Shown here: piece after piece, positions 6,449 to 11,869 of the stretch
Layout of the letters: each line of letters opens with the position of its first letter
How positions within the stretch are numbered: position 1 is the stretch's first letter
From: Propionibacteriaceae bacterium
GTDB lineage: Bacteria; Actinomycetota; Actinomycetes; Propionibacteriales; Propionibacteriaceae
DNA: 11,869 nucleotides
Assembly: GCA_030544185.1 (NCBI GenBank)
Contig: JAUNRO010000070.1
Coordinates: 1 to 11,869 of the forward strand
Reading direction: 5' to 3'
The notes under the pieces: model-generated
Told to the model about the DNA's origin: nothing
Seen by the model: the letters and a program-made list of their open reading frames with translations, nothing else
The model's database searches: none
Made by a program: the position numbers and the translations under genes

Positions 6449-7716
6449 CAGGCGTACTCTCCCAACCGTTCGAGGTCCTTCCAGGCATCGGCGATCGCGG
6501 TGACCCGCGTGACTTCGGCCACCCGCCACATCTGATTGCGCAACATCTGCACGGCCACCCGGTGGTCTTCCTTCTGGCGCTCGTCCGCCCGCTCGCTGCG
6601 CGTCACGAACGTGTCGACGTCGATGACGACCGCGAGACCTTGGGCGCGATTGCGCCGGGTGCGGATGAGCGCTTCGGCATCGGTCGGGGTCAGCCGGCCG
6701 GTGACCGCGACGATCAGCCGGCCCTGGCGCCCGATCAACGGGGAGTCGAGGGCCTCGGACAGGCTCGCGTCCGGGGTCGGCTGGGCGTCGGTGAAGCTGT
6801 GCAGGATGTGCTGTCGGGTGGTCCCGAAGCTGCGGTCGGTGTCGCGGGGGAGCATCGGGCCGCGCGCGTCATAGAGATCGACGGTGAACCCGTTCTCCAG
6901 GAAGTGCAGCGCGACGGAGGCGGCGCACGACACCGCGTACTCGAACGACGACTCCCGCCCCGGCCCGCCGTGCGCGGGGGCGCGCGAGTCGAGCACGAGG
7001 GTGACGCTCGGATCCCAGGCCTGCTCCTCACGCCGGACCATGAGCTCACCGCGGCGGGCCGTGGAGCGCCAGTGGATGCGCCGGACATCGTCGCCCTGGC
7101 GGTATTCCCGGATCAGCACGTCGTCGGAGCCGATCACACCGAGACGCTGGGGACGGGTCTCACCCGAGGAGCCACCACCGGTCACGTTGCCCATCACGCC
7201 GAGCGGATGAATCCGCGGGGTGACCAGGATCTCGGAGGTGGCGGTGAACTGTCGGTCGAACTTGACCAGGTTGAAGGCATCCCGGGAGCGCACGAGCAGC
7301 GGGCCGACCTGATAGCGCCCCCGCTGCTTGCCCTCCAGCGGATAGCTCACGTCGCGGCGCCACGATCCGGAGACGTTGTTCACGCCGAAGCGCGGGCGCT
7401 TGCCCAGCGCGGCCGGCAGATGCTCCTCGAACAGCAGCAACCCGGCGGGCAGGTTGCCGCGCTTCTCCAGCGCCAGCGTCGCCTCCATCGTCTCGCCGAT
7501 CGGCAGCTCGCCGTGGTCGAAACCGCGCTCACAGGTCAGGCGCAGCTTCGTCCGCGCGATGAACAACAGCGCGATCGCCGGCATCAGGATCAGCAGCAGC
7601 CCGAGCCAGAGCACATCGCGCTGACCCAGCAACATGCTGAGGACCGCCGTCGACACGCCGGCGATCAGCAGCATCTTGCCGCGCGGCGTGAGCAGGCTCC
7701 AGGGATTTCGTTTCAC
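6448..7716 (-). CDS. DUF58 domain protein with two N-terminal membrane helices
   Basis: A 422-residue protein with two hydrophobic helices (about 15-31 and 35-53), then a beta-rich segment. The DUF58 signature is at 204-229 (EYRQGDDVRRIHWRSTARRG...). A von Willebrand A-like domain begins with VTLVLDSRAP, where D243 and S244 could belong to a metal-site-like motif, and continues with FTVDLYDARG and GRLIVAVTG. DUF58 proteins usually accompany a MoxR ATPase and are thought to be its partners or substrates in assembling envelope or metal-containing complexes; that role here is an inference from the family. The start is placed at GTG 7716, giving MKRNPWSLLTPRGK, 16 nt after the moxR stop. No good Shine-Dalgarno site precedes it; a small hairpin occupies that position. 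Extending further upstream would run into moxR. Its stop overlaps the transglutaminase start. Confidence 0.9.
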   Translation of the reverse strand: MKRNPWSLLTPRGKMLLIAGVSTAVLSMLLGQRDVLWLGLLLILMPAIALLFIARTKLRLTCERGFDHGELPIGETMEATLALEKRGNLPAGLLLFEEHLPAALGKRPRFGVNNVSGSWRRDVSYPLEGKQRGRYQVGPLLVRSRDAFNLVKFDRQFTATSEILVTPRIHPLGVMGNVTGGGSSGETRPQRLGVIGSDDVLIREYRQGDDVRRIHWRSTARRGELMVRREEQAWDPSVTLVLDSRAPAHGGPGRESSFEYAVSCAASVALHFLENGFTVDLYDARGPMLPRDTDRSFGTTRQHILHSFTDAQPTPDASLSEALDSPLIGRQGRLIVAVTGRLTPTDAEALIRTRRNRAQGLAVVIDVDTFVTRSERADERQKEDHRVAVQMLRNQMWRVAEVTRVTAIADAWKDLERLGEYA

Positions 7717-7731
7717 CAGACGTTTCCGTCT
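7717..7731 (-). promoter_or_regulatory. GNRA-type hairpin abutting the DUF58 start codon
   Basis: On the minus strand the moxR-DUF58 gap reads AGACG-GAAA-CGTCT followed by one G and then the GTG start. It is a perfect 5-bp stem with a GAAA tetraloop exactly where a Shine-Dalgarno site is expected. It may make translation depend on ribosomes arriving from moxR, whose stop codon is just 2 nt upstream of the stem. Confidence 0.45.
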
Positions 7732-7732
7732 C

Positions 7733-8767
7733 TCACTTGTCCGGGACGGGGACCGAGCGCACGACGGAGTCGATGATGTCGGACACCGAATGGCGGGCCA
7801 GCTGGGCATCGGTCGAGGGCAGCACGCGATGGGCCAGGACGGCTCCCGCGAGCGCGGCGATGTCGTCGGGGCTCACATAGTCGCGGCCGTTCATCGCGGC
7901 GTACGCCCGGGAGGAGCGCAACAGCTGCAGCGAGGACCGTGGGGACGCGCCGAGGCGCAGGTCGGGCGAGTTCCGGGTCGCGGTCACGATCGAGATCAGA
8001 TAGTCCTTCACCGCCGGGGCGACATAGATCTCCTTCACCGCCTGGATCAGGCCCATGATGGTGTCGGCGTCGGTGACCGGCTGCAGCGCACCGAGTGGGT
8101 CGAACGAGCCGTGGTGATCGAGCATGTCGATCTCGGCGCTCTTGGTCGGATAACCCATCGTGATCCGGGCCGTGAAGCGGTCGCGCTGGGCCTCGGGGAG
8201 GGGATAGGTGCCCTCCATCTCGATCGGGTTCTGGGTGGCCACCACCATGAACGGCAGCTCGAGCTCATAGGTCACACCGTCGACCGAGACCTGTCGCTCC
8301 TCCATGGACTCCAGCAGCGCCGACTGGGTCTTGGGCGAGGCCCGGTTGATCTCGTCACCGACCACGATGTTGGCGAACACACCACCGGGCTTGAACTCGA
8401 AGTCCCGGCGCTCCTGGTTATAGACCGACACGCCGGTGATGTCGGAGGGCAGCAGGTCGGGGGTGAACTGGATGCGTCGCACCGAGCAGGCGATCGAGCG
8501 GCCGACGGCCTTCGCCAGCATCGTCTTGCCGACACCGGGCACGTCCTCGAGCAGCAGATGACCCTCGGCCAGCAGCACGACCAGGGCGGTGTCGATCGAC
8601 TCCCGCTTGCCTTCGATCACCGATTCGATCGCCGCGCGGACGCGCCCCATCACCTCGACGACGTCCTCGACGCCGAACTGCCGGGAGGGGCCGGGCGTCC
8701 GGCGCCCGATGATCGGGTTGGAACCGGTCAGGGGACCCTCGCGGTTCTCGTCGTAGTGGGAGCTCAA
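7733..8767 (-). CDS. MoxR family AAA+ ATPase
   Basis: A 344-residue cytoplasmic ATPase of the MoxR (AAA_3) family. Walker A is EDVPGVGKT (74-82, K81 and T82), Walker B is VVGDEINRA (135-143, D138 and E139), sensor 1 is VATQNPIE (176-183, N180), and LPEAQRDRF (190-198) follows with the conserved arginines. The C-terminal lid includes LRLGASPRSSLQLLRSSRAYA, a MoxR hallmark. MoxR proteins act as chaperone-like ATPases that mature other proteins, typically with a partner such as the DUF58 protein encoded next. The start is TTG at 8767, supported by GGAGG 5 nt upstream. It is the first gene of the minus-strand operon and is divergent from mraZ. Length and motifs are normal for the family. Confidence 0.93.
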   Translation of the reverse strand: MSSHYDENREGPLTGSNPIIGRRTPGPSRQFGVEDVVEVMGRVRAAIESVIEGKRESIDTALVVLLAEGHLLLEDVPGVGKTMLAKAVGRSIACSVRRIQFTPDLLPSDITGVSVYNQERRDFEFKPGGVFANIVVGDEINRASPKTQSALLESMEERQVSVDGVTYELELPFMVVATQNPIEMEGTYPLPEAQRDRFTARITMGYPTKSAEIDMLDHHGSFDPLGALQPVTDADTIMGLIQAVKEIYVAPAVKDYLISIVTATRNSPDLRLGASPRSSLQLLRSSRAYAAMNGRDYVSPDDIAALAGAVLAHRVLPSTDAQLARHSVSDIIDSVVRSVPVPDK

Positions 8768-8772
8768 CTCGT

Positions 8773-8777
8773 CCTCC
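8773..8777 (-). promoter_or_regulatory. Shine-Dalgarno site supporting a TTG start for moxR
   Basis: On the minus strand GGAGG ends 5 nt before the TTG at 8767. There is no ATG or GTG in the same frame with comparable support, so this site is the main argument for the rare TTG start. Confidence 0.65.
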
Positions 8778-8911
8778 GTCGCTAGCGAATGTCATCCCCG
8801 GCCCGCTGGGAGCAGTCCGGCAAGGCGCGCCCCGATCGCCATGCCGCGCCCAGTCACGGCACGCCGCCATGGACGCCCAGTGAGTCACCTTACGCGCTCA
8901 CCGCTCATAGC

Positions 8912-8928
8912 ACGATCCAGCGGATCGT
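8912..8928. promoter_or_regulatory. 17-bp perfect dyad, possible operator for the moxR operon
   Basis: ACGATCC and GGATCGT flank a 3-nt centre (AGC). It lies about 145 bp upstream of moxR, just upstream of the weak moxR -10 candidates. No regulator is recognised, and a leader hairpin is equally possible. Confidence 0.35.
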
Positions 8929-9119
8929 TGCCCAGAACGCCCGAACACTTTCGCGTGCTGGGCACGTGAAACCCAACTGCCCCCATCCGACACGTGTGTC
9001 TCAGCTGCCCCATTTTTTCCTCCACATCGCTCCCCGGCGCCCAGGGCCGCGCCACGACTGGCTTTGCGGTCCGATCCGGGCAAGAAAAGGGCACGTCGGG
9101 GAGGAGAATGGTGGTGTTT

Positions 9120-9165
9120 GGGGAGAAGAGTGGAGTAATGTGGAGCTAGGTGGAGCGAAATGGTT
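9120..9165 (+). promoter_or_regulatory. Phased direct repeats, probable MraZ operator
   Basis: Units GGGGAG (9120-9125), GTGGAG (9130-9135), GTGGAG (9140-9145) and GTGGAG (9150-9155) recur at an exact 10-bp period. A degenerate fifth unit, ATGGTT, is at 9160-9165. The array ends 31 bp before the mraZ start. E. coli MraZ binds TGGGN repeats separated by 5 nt, the same 10-bp period on one face of the helix, so autoregulation by the adjacent mraZ product is a strong inference. TAATGT (9136-9141), a possible -10, lies within the array, which would fit repression by occlusion. Confidence 0.8.
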
Positions 9166-9196
9166 CCGACTCCCGCAGCCGAGGAGGTGGCCCAGC

Positions 9197-9622
9197 ATGT
9201 TCCTGGGGACCCACCATCCGAAGCTCGACGAGAAGGGCCGCTTCTTTCTGCCGGCGAAATTCCGCGAGGAGCTCGCCGAGGGATTGGTGATCAGCCCGGG
9301 CCAGGAGCGCTGTCTGACCATCTGGACCTTGGAGGCCTTCAAGGAATTCGCCCGATCGGTGTCAGGACCTTCGACCGTGAAGCACGTGCGGGACTTCCAG
9401 CGCATGCTGGCCGCGAACGCCTCGGACGAAGTGCCGGACAAGCAGGGTCGGATCACGATCCCCGCCCGGCTCCGCGACTATGCGGGGCTGCAGGGGGAGA
9501 TCGCGGTCGTCGGCTCCTTCGATCGGGTCGAGGTGTGGAACCCGGAGGCCTGGGAGCGTTATCAGGCCGAACAGGAACCCGCCTTCGTCGACATGGACAA
9601 CATCCCCGGCCAGGGCTCGTGA
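9197..9622 (+). CDS. mraZ: Transcriptional regulator MraZ
   Basis: A 141-residue protein with two SpoVT/AbrB-type swapped-hairpin domains. Each contains the DxxxR DNA-binding signature: DEKGR (11-15) and DKQGR (81-85). The start [23 protein letters not shown] is typical of actinobacterial MraZ, and [12 protein letters not shown] (111-122) matches the family C-terminal half. MraZ forms ring-shaped oligomers and binds phased repeats upstream of the dcw operon, usually repressing it. The ATG at 9197 has AGGAGGT 8 nt upstream. The frame is open much further upstream, but nothing there resembles the family. It is the first gene of the plus-strand division operon, directly downstream of the repeat operator, and is separated from rsmH by an unusually structured 164-bp gap. 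Confidence 0.96.
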   Translation: MFLGTHHPKLDEKGRFFLPAKFREELAEGLVISPGQERCLTIWTLEAFKEFARSVSGPSTVKHVRDFQRMLAANASDEVPDKQGRITIPARLRDYAGLQGEIAVVGSFDRVEVWNPEAWERYQAEQEPAFVDMDNIPGQGS

Positions 9623-9636
9623 GCCACCCGGGGGCC

Positions 9637-9740
9637 TCGTGCATCGAGGTTTCGGCCCGAAAGGCGGGTCGGCTGGCGCACCTTCCCCGGTGCCAGGCGG
9701 CACTTCCCAACGCCTTTCGGTCCGAAACCCCGGTGCACGA
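9637..9740 (+). repeat. Large imperfect inverted repeat between mraZ and rsmH
   Basis: Arms 9637-9666 and 9711-9740 pair over 30 positions with 27 Watson-Crick pairs, one G-T pair (9644/9733) and two mismatches (9647/9730 and 9656/9721). Each arm contains the 13-bp dyad TTTCGGNCCGAAA (9650-9662 with C at the centre, 9715-9727 with T), so the two copies are direct and inverted repeats at once. The 44-nt loop can form its own stem, either 9690-9694 with 9699-9703 or 9674-9682 with 9689-9695 and a 2-nt bulge. No T-tract follows the right arm, so a classical terminator is unlikely. It could be an mRNA processing or stability structure, an attenuator, a pair of operators, or a small mobile palindromic element. 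Confidence 0.85.
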
Positions 9741-9786
9741 TCCGTTCTCCCGCCCATCACGACCACCTGTGCCGGAAGGGGTGCCG

Positions 9787-10749
9787 ATGACCGAGCAGCA
9801 GCGAGCGCGGCACGTGCCGGTGCTGCTGTCCCGGATCGTCGACCTGCTCGCGCCCGCGCTCACCGCGCCGGGCGCGGTCTATGTCGACTGCACCCTCGGT
9901 CTCGGTGGCCACGCCGAGGCGATCCTCACCACCTGCCCCGCCGCCCGCCTCATCGGGATCGATCGCGATCCGCAGGCGTTGGCGTACGCCGGGGAGCGCC
10001 TCGCGGGCTTCGGTGACCGGGTCACGCTCGTCCAGGCGGTCTATGACGAACTGCCTGACGTCCTCGCCGCTGCCCGCGCGCCCCGGGTGCAGGCGATCCT
10101 CGCCGATCTGGGCCTGTCGTCCCTGCAGATCGACCGGGCCGACCGGGGCTTCGCCTACGCCGTCGACGCGCCGCTGGACATGCGGATGGACGCCACCCAG
10201 CCGCTGACGGCGGCGGAGGTGGTCAATACCTATCCGGCAAGCGACCTCCAGCGGATCCTGAGCGCCTATGGCGAGGAGCGGTTCGCCCCGCGCATCGCGC
10301 GGGCCATCGTCCATGCGCGCGCGACCGAGCCGTTCGACACCTCGGCCCGGCTGGTCGATGTGGTCGCCGGGGCCATCCCGATGGCCGCGCGCAAGACCGG
10401 CGGGCACCCGGCCAAGCGCACCTTCCAGGCCCTGCGCATCGAGGTGAACCGTGAGCTCGCCGCCCTCGAGGGACTGCTCCCCGCCGCGGTGGCCGCGCTG
10501 GACCTCGGCGGCCGCCTCGCCGTCCTGGCCTATCACTCCCTGGAGGACCGCGCCGTCAAGCAGATCCTCCGCGCCGGTGCCCAGGACCGGGCGCCGCGGG
10601 ACCTGCCGGTGGTCCCGCCCGGTTTCGGGCCGGAGCTCGCCCTGCTCACCCGTGGCGCCGAGAAGCCCACCGCCGACGAAATTGCTGACAACCCCCGTGC
10701 TGCGTCCGCTCGCCTGCGGGCCGCTGAGAGGATCGAGGAAGCCGCATGA
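9787..10749 (+). CDS. rsmH: 16S rRNA (cytosine(1402)-N(4))-methyltransferase RsmH (MraW)
   Basis: A 320-residue SAM-dependent enzyme that N4-methylates C1402 of 16S rRNA in the ribosomal decoding centre. Family motifs run in order: [14 protein letters not shown] (8-21), [17 protein letters not shown] (31-47, SAM-binding loop), [11 protein letters not shown] (55-65), [14 protein letters not shown] (103-116), DAPLDMRMD (127-135), [16 protein letters not shown] (208-223), [15 protein letters not shown] (247-261) and [14 protein letters not shown] (302-315). The second-domain helices lie between about 137 and 200. Length is normal. The ATG at 9787 has GGAAGGG 6 nt upstream, which favours it over the in-frame GTG at 9781. 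Its stop overlaps the ftsL start (ATGA). The inverted repeat lies immediately upstream in the leader. Confidence 0.97.
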   Translation: MTEQQRARHVPVLLSRIVDLLAPALTAPGAVYVDCTLGLGGHAEAILTTCPAARLIGIDRDPQALAYAGERLAGFGDRVTLVQAVYDELPDVLAAARAPRVQAILADLGLSSLQIDRADRGFAYAVDAPLDMRMDATQPLTAAEVVNTYPASDLQRILSAYGEERFAPRIARAIVHARATEPFDTSARLVDVVAGAIPMAARKTGGHPAKRTFQALRIEVNRELAALEGLLPAAVAALDLGGRLAVLAYHSLEDRAVKQILRAGAQDRAPRDLPVVPPGFGPELALLTRGAEKPTADEIADNPRAASARLRAAERIEEAA

Positions 10750-11426
10750 GCGCCCTGCCCGTCGTCACCCCGCCCGCTCACCGCGCCACGAAGCCTCCGA
10801 CGCGGCCCGGTCAGCCCTCTCGCCGGCTGCGGCTGGTGCCCCAACCCCGGGCGCGCCTGGCTCGGGTGCCGTTCCTCACCGTGCTCATCGCCGTCGTCGG
10901 CATCGGCATGGTCGGGCTGCTGCTGCTCAACACGAGCCTGCAGTCCCAGGCGATCGAGGCGAGCCAGCTCCGCCGCCAGGCGGCCGAGATGTCCTATGTC
11001 GAGGGCGAGCTGGAGCAGCTGGTGATCGAGGCCGGTTCGACCCGCGAGCTCAGCCGGCGCGCGACGGCGCTCGGCATGCGCCCCGCGCGGGATGTCGGCT
11101 TCGTCGAGGTGCCGACCGGGGTGATCACCGGTGACCCCAAGCCCGCCGATGGCTCCTATCTGCCAGGCACGCTCAGCCTCAGCCCGGAGGAGCTGGCGAA
11201 GCTCAAGGCCGACCGCGCCCGCAACCGGGCCGCACAGCGTCGGGCACAGGAACAGCGTGTCATGCAGGACAATCGCGAGCGCATCCTGAATGCTCGGACT
11301 CGTGAGCTGGAGGCGCGCCAGCGGGCCGCTCAGGAAGCGGCAGCCGCCCGGGAGGGCGGTGCGGCGGGTCAGGCCGCCGACGCGCAGCCAGCACAACCGA
11401 ACCAGGCCGTCCCCGGGAGTCATTGA
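10746..11426 (+). CDS. ftsL: FtsL-like septal divisome protein with long C-terminal tail
   Basis: A 226-residue bitopic membrane protein. A basic, Pro-rich cytoplasmic N-terminus (1-41) leads to one transmembrane helix (about 42-62, [20 protein letters not shown]). A coiled-coil region (64-105) follows, with [19 protein letters not shown] and [10 protein letters not shown], and then [18 protein letters not shown] (107-123), the FtsL-type end. FtsL forms a complex with FtsB and FtsQ and helps activate FtsW and FtsI. The assignment rests on topology, coiled coil and position between rsmH and ftsI, because FtsL sequences diverge strongly. About 100 further residues are present: [20 protein letters not shown] starts a highly charged helix (144-205), and an Ala/Gln/Pro-rich end follows. 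That tail would be outside the membrane. The gene overlaps rsmH by 4 nt and ftsI by 1 nt. Confidence 0.85.
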   Translation: MSALPVVTPPAHRATKPPTRPGQPSRRLRLVPQPRARLARVPFLTVLIAVVGIGMVGLLLLNTSLQSQAIEASQLRRQAAEMSYVEGELEQLVIEAGSTRELSRRATALGMRPARDVGFVEVPTGVITGDPKPADGSYLPGTLSLSPEELAKLKADRARNRAAQRRAQEQRVMQDNRERILNARTRELEARQRAAQEAAAAREGGAAGQAADAQPAQPNQAVPGSH

Positions 11427-11869
11427 TGAGTGAGCAGCAGCGTCGCCGACCTCCGGCCGAGCGACGCGGCAGCGGCTCCGGTCCCGGTGAGCGAAGGCCT
11501 CGCGCCGGGTCCCGGCGCCCGCCCCCCGGGCGCCCCTCCGGGCCTCGCCAGTCGAGCCGGCGTCCGGCGAGCACCCGGGCCGTCCTGCGGATGCCGCTCG
11601 GGGACTCGACCCGCCGGCTCCAGGTGCTGCTGGTCGTCCTCGGCATCGTGGCCTCGGTCTGTGCGGGCCGGCTGGTGCAGATCCAGGGCCTGGACGCATC
11701 GGCGTACGCCTCGGAGGCCTCGAAGCAGCTCACCCGCAGTGCCCCGATCGCGGCCACCCGGGGCACTATCACCGACCGCGACGGCACGGTGCTCGCGGTC
11801 ACCTCGCCGGCGGTCATGATCACCGCCGACCCCACGTTGATCAACAACCCCGAACCCGACAAGAACCGG
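11426..11869 (+). CDS. ftsI: Septal peptidoglycan transpeptidase FtsI (PBP3), N-terminal part; 3' end outside the window
   Basis: 148 codons of a class B penicillin-binding protein that crosslinks septal peptidoglycan. A long disordered N-terminus rich in Arg, Pro, Gly and Ser (1-64) is cytoplasmic. The transmembrane helix is at about 65-82 (LQVLLVVLGIVASVCAG), followed by RLVQIQGLDASAYA and the dimerisation-domain signature RGTITDRDGTVLA (112-124). The catalytic SxxK, SxN and KTG motifs lie beyond the window. The ATG overlaps the ftsL stop (TGATG), so translation is probably coupled. Position in the cluster (mraZ-rsmH-ftsL-ftsI) supports FtsI over other class B PBPs. Confidence 0.93.
   Translation, partial: MSEQQRRRPPAERRGSGSGPGERRPRAGSRRPPPGRPSGPRQSSRRPASTRAVLRMPLGDSTRRLQVLLVVLGIVASVCAGRLVQIQGLDASAYASEASKQLTRSAPIAATRGTITDRDGTVLAVTSPAVMITADPTLINNPEPDKNR

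Larger units (their letters stand above)
8768..9196. other. Divergent intergenic region between moxR and mraZ
   Basis: This 429-bp stretch separates the two divergent operons and must hold both promoters. The plus frame of mraZ stays open back to 8789, but that extension lacks family similarity, includes the operator repeats and has no RBS, so I treat it as non-coding. Visible elements are a 17-bp perfect dyad at 8912-8928, two CACGTG palindromes (8963-8968 and 8991-8996), a T6 run at 9013-9018, and the phased repeats before mraZ. TAATGT at 9136-9141 is a possible -10 for mraZ lying inside those repeats, with no convincing -35. On the minus strand TATGAG (8904-8909) and TAAGGT (8888-8893) are weak -10 candidates for moxR. 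Confidence 0.7.

Noticed and set aside
4526..8785. Long plus-strand open frames opposite the moxR operon (4526-5731, 6562-7776, 7634-8785)
   Set aside because: They mirror the three minus-strand genes, are rich in Arg, His, Gly and Gln, lack family motifs and have no ribosome-binding sites.
8789..9196. In-frame extension of mraZ to a 277-residue protein
   Set aside because: MraZ proteins start at MFLGTHxxxxDxKGR. The extension has no family similarity and would include the phased operator repeats.
1..11869. CRISPR arrays, insertion sequences, attachment sites, tRNA or rRNA genes, riboswitches
   Set aside because: No regularly spaced repeats with unique spacers, transposase motifs, cloverleaf-like segments or known aptamer cores were recognised by eye.

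Overview
The window comes from a high-GC Gram-positive bacterium, almost certainly an actinobacterium. The evidence is the GC-rich coding sequence, GTG and TTG starts, a DUF3040 membrane protein close to mraZ, DnaE2, and a moxR/DUF58/transglutaminase cluster next to the division and cell wall (dcw) cluster. Gene order and protein style suggest the Propionibacteriales, but that is a judgement from memory and not a search result. I see no insertion sequence, prophage, CRISPR array, tRNA or rRNA. This looks like core chromosome.

Layout. (A) 1-3593, plus strand: the C-terminal part of the error-prone polymerase DnaE2, then a SAM-dependent methyltransferase resembling CmoM, then DNA polymerase IV (DinB). 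The genes are tightly spaced and probably one transcript, pairing two translesion polymerases with a likely RNA-modifying enzyme. (B) 3594-4093: a promoter-like region with a perfect 12-bp palindrome, then a small DUF3040 two-helix membrane protein. (C) 4116-4157: a long hairpin placed to end transcription from both sides between convergent genes. (D) 8767 down to 4190, minus strand: moxR (AAA+ ATPase), a DUF58 protein and a TgpA-like membrane transglutaminase, a compact operon (16-nt gap, then a 1-nt overlap). (E) 8768-9196: a 429-bp divergent intergenic region. Just before mraZ it holds four 6-bp units at an exact 10-bp period, matching the known layout of MraZ operators. (F) 9197-11869, plus strand: the start of the dcw cluster, mraZ, rsmH, ftsL and the 5' part of ftsI. 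The last three overlap by 4 nt and 1 nt.

How the genes work together. MraZ probably controls its own operon through the phased repeats. RsmH methylates 16S rRNA. FtsL and FtsI are septal divisome components. The divergent MoxR/DUF58/transglutaminase set is envelope-associated, so both sides of the intergenic region serve the cell surface.

The most unexpected structure is a pair of 30-nt inverted arms (9637-9666 and 9711-9740) filling most of the 164-bp gap between mraZ and rsmH. It lacks the U-tract of a terminator, and I cannot assign it to a known element. Other points of note are a strong TAT bias at Tyr codons that depends on the preceding base, a GNRA-type hairpin touching the DUF58 start codon, and an unusually long charged C-terminal tail on FtsL.
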